Assembly: GCF_024679095.1 (NCBI RefSeq)
Contig: NW_026111667.1
Location: 64,501 to 128,500, forward strand
From: Eriocheir sinensis
Lineage: Eukaryota; Arthropoda; Malacostraca; Decapoda; Varunidae
Direction: 5' to 3'
Length of the DNA stretch: 64,000 bases
In this document: one piece after another, positions 51,087 through 64,000 of the stretch
How the letters are laid out: the number at the start of each line of letters is the position of its first letter
Position numbering within the stretch: position 1 is the first letter of the stretch
Notes under the pieces: model-generated
Databases searched by the model: none
Seen by the model: only the letters and a program-made list of their open reading frames with translations
Told to the model about the DNA's origin: nothing
Position numbers and translations under genes: made by a program

Positions 51087-52312
51087 CTTTCTCTGTTGCG
51101 CTAGACATATCGAAAGCCTTCGATAAAGTCTGGCACCAGTCTTTGCCTTCTAAACTGCCCTCTTTTGGATTCTATCCCTCTGTCTGTTCCTTTATCTCCA
51201 GTTTCCCTTCCGGCCGTTCTATCTCTGCGGTGGTAGACAGTCACTGTTCTTCCCCTAAACCTATCAACAGTGGCATTCCACGGGGCTCTGTCCTATCACC
51301 CACTCTCTTCCTGTTATTCATCAATGATCTTCTTTGCATAACAAACTGTCCTGTCCACTCATACGCTGACGACTCCACTCTGCATTATTCAACTTCTTTC
51401 AATAGAAGGCCATCCCAACAGGAAGTACACGACTCCAGACTGGAGGCTGCAGAACGCTTAACCTCAGACCTTGCTATCATTTCCGATTGGGGCAGAAGGA
51501 ACTTTGTTTCCTTCAATGCCTCAAAAACCCAATTTCTCCACCTATCAACTCGACATAATCTTCCAAACACCTATCCCCTATTCTTCGACTACACTCAGCT
51601 GTCACCATCTTCAACACTAAACATCCTTGGTCTATCCTTAACTCAAAATCTCAACTGGAAACTTCACATCTCCTCTCTCGCTAAATCAGTTTCCTCGAGG
51701 TTGGGCGTTCTGTATCGTCTCTGCCAGTTCTTCTCCCCCGTGCAGTTGCTATCTATATACAGGGGCCTTGTCCGTCCTCGTATGGAGTATGCATTTCACG
51801 TGTAGGGGGGCTCCACTCACACAGCTCTTCTGGACAGAGTGGAGTCTAAGGCTCTTCGTCTCATCAGCTCTCCTCCTCATACTGATAGTCTTCGACCTCT
51901 TAAATTCCGCCCAGCGATGTTGCCTCTCTTTCTATCTTCTATCGATATTTCCTCGCTGACTTCTCTTATGAACTTGCTAACTTCATGCCTCCCCCCCTCC
52001 CACGGCCCTGCTGCACACGACTTTCTACTCATGCTCATCCCTATGCTGTCCAAATCCCTTATGCAAGAGTTAACCAGCATCTTCACTCTTTCATCCCTCA
52101 CGCTGGTAAACTCTGGAACAATCTTCCTTCATCTGTATTTCCTCCTGCCTATGACTTGAAATCTTTCAAGAGGAGGGTATCAGGCGCCTCTCCTCCAGAA
52201 GTTGACCTTTCTTTCGTACCTCTTTTGATTCTTTCTTTTTGGGGAGCAGCAGTGGTGGGCATTTTATTATTGTTTCCTTTTTTTGCCTTAGGGCTGTCTC
52301 CTTTGTTGTAAA

Positions 52313-52314
<2 letters not shown>
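51085..52314 (+). mobile_element. non-LTR retrotransposon copy 1 (YADD type), 5'-truncated
   Basis: Starts inside RT: LDISKAFDKVWHQSLPSKLP, then INSGIPRGSVLSPTLFLLFI, the catalytic HSYADDSTLHYSTSF, then LGLSLTQNLNWKLHISSLAK and LVRPRMEYAF. The frame 51143-51805 covers most of this and is then shifted. It ends GGGCTGTCTCCTTTGTTGT, an A-run and (TA)n. I place it in the jockey/I superfamily by the YADD context, without certainty of clade. Confidence 0.87.

Positions 52315-52390
<76 letters not shown>
52315..52390. repeat. (AT)n microsatellite between LINE copies 1 and 2
   Basis: About 75 bp of AT contiguous with the A-tail of copy 1. Confidence 0.97.
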
Positions 52391-56666
<4,276 letters not shown>

Positions 56667-56675
56667 GTATATATA

Positions 56676-56725
<50 letters not shown>

Positions 56726-56733
56726 TATATATA

Positions 56734-56767
<34 letters not shown>

Positions 56768-56768
56768 G

Positions 56769-56816
<48 letters not shown>
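56667..56816. repeat. (AT)n microsatellite with ATAATATAT variants
   Basis: About 150 bp between the 3' end of LINE copy 3 (plus) and the 3' end of the CR1 element (minus). The two 3' tails face each other across it. Confidence 0.97.
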
Positions 56817-56817
<1 letters not shown>

Positions 56818-56903
56818 AACATAAGAACATAAGAACGCAGGAGTCTGCAAGAGGCCGGTAGGCCTGTACGAGGCAGCTCCTTTGACCCTAAGCTCCTGTG
56901 TAT

Positions 56904-59380
56904 CTAACCCCACCTAATATCGCTGTCCATGAATTTATCTAGTCTATTTTTGAATGTGACAATTGTATTGGCACTCACCACATGACTGCTAAGCCTATTC
57001 CACTCATCCACCACCCTATTAGTAAACCAATTTTTGCCTATGTCCCTGTTGAATCTGAATTTATCCAGTTTAAACCCGTTACTTCGTGTCCTACCCGGTT
57101 CTCTTACCAACAAAACCTTATGAATGTCTCCCTTATTAAAGCCCTTCATCCATTTATAAACCTCGATCATGTCTCCACGCACCCTTCGCCTTTCTAGAGA
57201 ATGCAAGTTTAACTGTTTGAGTCTTTCCTCGTATGGCAAGTTTCTCAACCACTGAATCATCTTAGTCATCCTCCTCTGCACCGATTCTAACATTTTGATA
57301 TCCATTCTATAGTAGGGTGACCAGAACTGAACCGCATAGTCAAGATGAGGTCTAACTAATGCTAAATATAGTTTGAGGAAGACTTCGGCGCTTCTGTTGC
57401 TTACGCTCCTTGAAATAAATCCCAGTACCCTATTAGCTCGATTTCTAGCTTGAATGCATTGTGCCCTTGGACGGAGATCAGAGCTCACTAAGACCCCTAA
57501 ATCCCTCTCGCACCCAGACCTACTTATGAGAGTGTCATTTAAGCAATAGTTATGTGAGGGGTTGTTCCTACCTACACTCAGAATACTGCACTTCCCTACA
57601 TTGAACTCCATCTGCCATTTATCCGCCCAGTCATTTAATCTGTTGAGTTCACCTTGGAGAATACTAGCGTCCTGATCCGACTCAATTACTCTACCGATCT
57701 TGGTATCATCTGCAAATTTACTAACATCACTACTAATTCCTGTGTCTAAGTCATTGATATAAATAATAAACAAAAGTGGACCTAATACCGAACCTTGGGA
57801 CCACTCGTAACACATCCCCAGTCAGATCTTTTACCATTGATTTGCACTCATTGCTTCCTATTGCTAAGCCACGCCTTGACCCAGTTCAAAACTTTACCCT
57901 CTACTCCGTGAGCCTGTAATTTAAGCAACAGTCGTTGGTGAGGAACTTTGTCAAACGCTTTACTAAAATCAAGATAGATTACATCATAATTTTCATCTCT
58001 GTCAACCGCCTCAAATACTTTATTGTAGAAGGACAAGAGATTGGTGAGGCATGACCTACCTTTTGTGAACCCATGCTGCGAGTCGTGAATTAAGCTATGT
58101 TTCTCTAAATGCTCCAGAATGTTCCTGGCTATTATGGACTCCAGCATCTTCCCTATAACCGATGTTAAGCTAATTGGGCGATAGTTTGAAGCAACTGACC
58201 TGTCCCCTTTTTAAAAATCGGCGTCACATTAGCTACTTTCCATAGGCTCGGCACATAGTTAGTATTAACCGACATCTTAAAGATGTCGGTTAGTGGGTCA
58301 CTGATTATATCACCTAGCTCCTTTAATACCCTCGGAAATATCCCGTCAGGACCTGGCGACTTGTTCTTCTTAAGCTTATCTATCTCATCCTGAACTACTT
58401 GCCTGGTAATGATTATATCCCTCAATTTATCGCCATCCCCGCCCTCGTACACCTGAACTCTTTCCGGTATAGTCGTTCGATCCTCCTGTGTGAATACTGA
58501 AAGGAAGTAGTCGTTCAACAATGTGCTCATATTTTCGTAATTTTCTACTAGCTCCCGTGTTTGATTTCAGCGGTCCAATTTTCTCCCGTGTTTTTGTTCT
58601 ATACATCTGAAAGAAGCCCTTAGGATTACTTTTCGCCTCATTTGCTACTTTGATCTCATAGTTCTTTTTGCTATCCTGGTGTTTTTCTTAACTAATCTAG
58701 ATAGTTCGACGTACCGGCCCCTGAGATGTGTTTCCCCATTCTTTATTTTCTGATAAATTCCCTTCTTTAACCCAATCTCGTGTTTTAGTCCACGAGTCAT
58801 CCACTTAGGATCATTGTTTTCTTTTCTAAGTGTTCGCTGTGGTATATGCTGTTCTTGCCCCTCTACTATTACTCTAACTAAATTATTGTAAGACATTTCT
58901 ACCTGGTTCTCCTGGCTCTCCAATCCGCAGTTCTGGCCCTCATGAATCCCTAAATTATCCCAGTTTACCCCTTCAAGATGTCTTCGAAGCCCCTCGTAGT
59001 TTGCTCTTCTAAAATCTGGCACTAACACTGGGTTTGGATCACGGGTTACCGCCCAGTCTAACCTAAAACGAACCGTTCTGTGATCACTATTTCCTAACTC
59101 TCCGCCCACCTCCAACTCACGTAGCAAGTTCCCATTATTGGTTAGGACTAAGTCTAATATGTTATCTCCTCTGGTAGGCTCAGTAATTACCTGCTTAAGG
59201 AAATTATCTTGTATAACTTCAAGAAAGTCCTCGGCTTCCAGGTCACCCACTAGATCTTCCCAGTCTATATTCCTATAATTAAAGTCCCCCATTACGCAGA
59301 CATTTCTACTCATACTCGCCCTGCCAATCTCCTGTAGTAATATACTCGTGTCCTGCCTGTTAAGGTTGGTGGCCTGTATA
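56904..59380 (-). pseudogene. CR1 ORF2 endonuclease and reverse transcriptase, broken
   Basis: Endonuclease C-terminal half 59313-58645 (VMGDFNYRNIDW, DLVLTNN, LGNSDHRTVRF with the catalytic SDH). RT begins 58530-58165 (KKNKSPGPDGIFPRVLKEL), continues 58147-57848 (HGFTKGRSCLTNLL, YLDFSKAFDKVPHQRLL) and 57815-56904 (QGSVLGPLLFIIYINDL, KFADDTKI, ERDLGVLVSSDL, RPHLDYAVQFWSPYY, LRNLPYEERLKQLNL). Three frames are used, with junctions near 58630, 58160 and 57830. Confidence 0.9.
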
Positions 59381-59806
59381 TAACTCCAAGAGTTAGTTTT
59401 CTTTCCCTTTGTAAACGTCCACCCAAACTGATTCTGAATCCATGTTAGTTTTGTCTGAGTTGTTAACTAAACATTTAAGTGAGTCTTTAACATATAGCGC
59501 AACTCCACCTCCCTTTCTGCCTCTTCTGTCTTTGTGAAACATCTGATAACCCGTTATTTCAAATTCTGACCTAAAATTTCTATTAGCAAAGTCTATCCAT
59601 GTCTCAGTGATCGCTATTATGGCAAAATTTTCTGAACAAGCTTCACCCTTAGTAAGTCTATCTTGTTTCTGAGGCTCCTGCTGTTAGTATAGAAGATTCT
59701 TAGCCCGTCCTCTGTTACTCCTCTAGAATTACTTCTAAGCTGCCTGGTTATATTATGAGCTAGATGTCCCCTCCCATTGCTCCCATTACCTCCCCCCTCG
59801 CCTATA

Positions 59807-60310
59807 CTAAAAAATCCTCAGGGTACCAAGTGCTCGCTCAAGGGAGTCTGAGAGAGCCTCAACACCCTTGAACGTCAAGTGTATCCCGTCACGGGCGTAG
59901 AGGGCGTCGTTGCCAAAGAAGAGGTCCCAATTGTCGACGAACGGCCACCCATTGCGCTCGCAGTGCTCAGCAAGTCTGCTGTTCACTGCTATCGCCCTGG
60001 ACAGCCATCCATCGCCAACGCCCCTCCTTGGCAGGACGCCACACACTACTGGTGACCCACCAGCGTCACGTATCCTGCCTAACAATTCTCTAAAACGCCT
60101 GAGAAGGTCCTCGCTATGCACACGAGAAACGTCGTTTCCGCCACAGCTGAGAAAGACAATGGGGTTCGATCCTCGCTTGCCATACACGCCTCAATCCTGT
60201 CTGATATATGGCCCACCCCTGCCCCTGGGAAACACACCCTCGTCCTGTTCTTATCCTTGGAGCAAAAATACCTGTCAACATAACGAACCTGACTATCACC
60301 AACAACAAGA
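59807..60310 (-). pseudogene. CR1 ORF1 SGNH/GDSL hydrolase-like domain
   Basis: Block I VVGDSQVRYVD (about 60300-60270) supplies the nucleophile Ser. Block II FPGAGVGHI supplies the oxyanion Gly. Then block III LSCGGNDVSRVH (about 60145) and block V ARDGIHLTFKG (about 59885) with the Asp-x-x-His pair. The frame 60187-59807 is open, but blocks I-II lie in a neighbouring frame, so one shift occurs near 60190. CR1 ORF1 proteins of several animals carry such an esterase domain. Confidence 0.8.
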
Positions 60311-60339
60311 ACCCGACGGTCGGAAGGGGGGCCAGGAGG

Positions 60340-61130
60340 GTGGGTGAAGGGGAGGGGAGAGGGAAGGAGGGAGGGACCTGCTGTGAAGAACGAGGAGAAA
60401 TTGTGGAAGAGGTGGAAGGTGGAAAGGGGAGGAGGAGGAGGAAGAGGAAGAAGGAGAAAGGGAGGGTGAGGTGGTGGAGGAGGAATGGACGAGGAGAGGG
60501 AGGAGGAAGAGGGGAAAGGGAAGGTAAGGAACAGGTGTTGGAGGAGGGACGAGCGAGGAGGCGGAGGACAAGGAGGAGAAAGAGGGAGAGGAGGAGGAGG
60601 AGGGGGAGAGTGGGCGGGAAGAGGGGAGAGGGGGGACGGAAGAGGAAGGCGAGGAATTTGAGGCGGAGGAGGAGGAGGGGGAGGGGGAGGAGGAGGAGGA
60701 GGAGGAGGAAGGAGGAGTAGGTGAAAGGGAGAGTGAGGTGGGGGAGGGAGGGACGGACGAGGAGAGGGAGGAGGAAGAGGGGGAAGGGGAAGGTGAAGGA
60801 CAGGTGTGGGAGGGAGGGACGAGCGAAGAGGCGGAGGACAAGGAGGAGGAAGAGGGAGAGGAGGAGGAGGAGGAGGGTGGGCGGGGAGAGGGGAGAGGGG
60901 GGACGGAGGAGGAAGGCGAGGAGGAGGAGGAGGAGGAAGAGGAGGAAGAAGAGGAGAAGGAGGGGTGGGAAGCGGGGAGATCGGAGATGGTCGAGGAGGA
61001 GGAGGAGGAGGATGGGAGGGGCTGCTGTGTGGTTGAAGACAATACTAGAGGGGAGGAGGACGAGGAAGAAGAGGAAGAGGAGGGGGAGGAGGACGAGGAA
61101 GAAGAGGAAGGGGAGGAGGAGGAGGCGGGG
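60340..61130. repeat. GGA/GAG-rich tract with ~263-bp direct duplication
   Basis: Purine-rich on the plus strand. Units 60456-60700 and 60719-60960 share, in order, GACGAGGAGAGGGAGGAGGA, GGACGAGCGA, AGGCGGAGGACAAGGAGGAG and AGAGGGGGGACGGA. It gives long artefact frames (poly-Glu, poly-Arg, poly-Ser, poly-Leu). On the minus strand it lies directly 5' of the CR1 ORF1 blocks. Confidence 0.85.
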
Positions 61131-63170
<2,040 letters not shown>

Positions 63171-63400
63171 GTAATCAGCTGGGTGGGGCGTTACGCGGTC
63201 ACGTGTCACTCCGCGTCGGTGTCTCAGCAAGGGCAGACTCCTTCCCTCCTGTGTGCAGTGCTGTGTTCAAGGGTTACACGCCGTGGCGGGGCTGAGCGTT
63301 GCGCCGGACGGGGACGTGAAGCACTGAGGGCGAGGGTGGGGCAGCAGGCGTGGCGGGGCAGCAGGACGCCGAGGGTGGGGTGAGTGTGGAGTGTTTGTTA
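63171..63400 (+). promoter_or_regulatory. CpG-rich patch, possible promoter / first exon
   Basis: A locally GC- and CpG-rich segment in AT-rich surroundings, with a GTCACGTGTC E-box-like site near 63198 and GGGGTGAGTGTGG at about 63376, which could be a splice donor. No coding evidence. It may be the 5' end of a gene running off the right edge. Confidence 0.25.
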
Positions 63401-63763
63401 GGGTTGTGTGGGGTAAGGGGGAGGTGATGGAGTGAAGAAAGGTAGTGGAAGGAAGAAGGGAGGTGGAGTGGTAGATAAAGAGCAGGTGATGAGGGGGGGA
63501 AGGGAGGGGTAAAGGGGTGCGAGTGGTAGGTAAGGATGATGATGATGAGAGGTTAAGAGTGAAAAGAGTATAATTATATGGTATGAGTATTGCTGCGGTT
63601 ATTGTTTTTGTTATTTTTGTTAAGTATGTTACAGTAGTAGTGGTAATAGTAGCTGTTCTGGACAATTTACGGTTTCACCAAACCAACGATTTTCTTACGT
63701 GGTTCGTTTTTCTGGTGATAGATGTTATGAATTGCACGATTTTGTACATCAATTCCGTCGCTA
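63401..63763. other. purine-rich then AT-rich sequence
   Basis: GGTGGAGTGG- and GATGATGATGA-rich. No gene recognised. Confidence 0.4.
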
Positions 63764-63838
63764 ATGTCTACTTTTCAAATTATGCCTCTTTTCAAGTTAT
63801 GCCTCTTTTCAAGTTATGCCTCTTTTCAAGTTATGCCT
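63764..63838. repeat. 17-bp minisatellite
   Basis: TTATGCCTCTTTTCAAG repeated with period 17 (TATGCC at 63781, 63798, 63815, 63832), about four copies. Confidence 0.9.
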
Positions 63839-64000
63839 ATCCTCTCAACGATCTTCGGGGACCTGTGGGAACACGGGTTTTTTGTGTGGGGGAGTAGGAA
63901 ATCGAGTAATGTGCATTTCAAATGATGTCGAGTAATCAACAGAATCACCTTACAACACCACTGAAAAGGCCAACTGGCGCTTCAGGCCAAGCCGTAAAAA

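Larger units (their letters stand above)
56817..60330 (-). mobile_element. CR1-type LINE with ORF1 esterase domain, nearly full length
   Basis: About 3.5 kb on the minus strand. ORF1 carries an SGNH hydrolase domain and ORF2 carries endonuclease and RT. The 3' end carries repeated GTTCTTAT units leading into (TA)n, reminiscent of the 8-bp tails of CR1 elements. The 5' side merges into a GGA-rich tract at 60340. Stops and frameshifts separate the ORF2 pieces. Confidence 0.9.

Overview
The window is eukaryotic and almost certainly comes from an arthropod. A decapod crustacean (crab or shrimp type) is the best guess. Reasons: long AT, CT, CA, ATT and GA microsatellites; short exons with GT-AG introns; (TTAGG)n-like tracts, the arthropod telomere motif; and a dense mix of non-LTR, LTR and DNA transposons with tRNA-derived SINEs. 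The species assignment is inference. No bacterial gene organisation, rRNA gene or CRISPR array was seen.

Three host genes can be read exon by exon. (1) A complete four-exon sigma-class glutathione S-transferase lies on the minus strand (11682 to 9007, 204 aa). (2) A hexosaminidase D-like GH20 enzyme (HEXD/HEXDC) lies on the minus strand in eleven exons (38258 to 25814). Every intron phase fits except at exon 10, where an in-frame TGA sits directly against the splice donor. (3) The first six exons of a long ABCC transporter (MRP1/ABCC1 type; TMD0 plus the start of L0) lie on the plus strand (43957 to 49214). The ATP-binding halves are not in the window. HEXD and ABCC are divergently oriented about 5.7 kb apart.

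Layout. 1-5840: AT array, then a ~165-bp satellite with a CCTAA/TTAGG core, split by an RTE-type LINE. 6013-6634: a foldback element. 9007-11682: GST. 12060-13100: SINEs and a palindrome. 13590-14213: an intact transposon-associated ORF of probable PD-(D/E)XK type. 14433-20652: a complete Ty3/gypsy element with matching 315-bp LTRs and a 4-bp target duplication. 21455-22078: a LINE 3' end between two (CT)n arrays. 22400-23740: two SINEs. 23825-25015: a hAT element carrying a BED finger. 25814-38258: HEXD with LINE, SINE and MITE insertions in its introns. 38379-38724: a hAT MITE with a perfect 8-bp duplication. 41252-41672: a hairpin beside an interstitial TTAGG array. 42638-42964: a TIR MITE. 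43957-49214: ABCC 5' exons, with a tandem tRNA-SINE array and a Tc1/mariner-type MITE in introns. 49890-56815: AT arrays holding a Tigger-like element and three head-to-tail LINE copies. 56817-60330: a CR1-type LINE with an ORF1 SGNH-hydrolase domain. 60340-61130: a duplicated GGA-rich tract. 62241-62471: (GA)n. 63180-63380: a CpG-rich patch.

The host genes are independent and do not look like a pathway cluster, although GST and an MRP-type ABCC pump belong to the same phase II/III detoxification route. The most unusual recurring pattern is LINE fragments bounded on both sides by the same microsatellite type (CT, CA or AT), which suggests microsatellite-directed or microsatellite-mediated insertion. 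All coordinates and homology calls come from reading the sequence by eye. No search or alignment was run.
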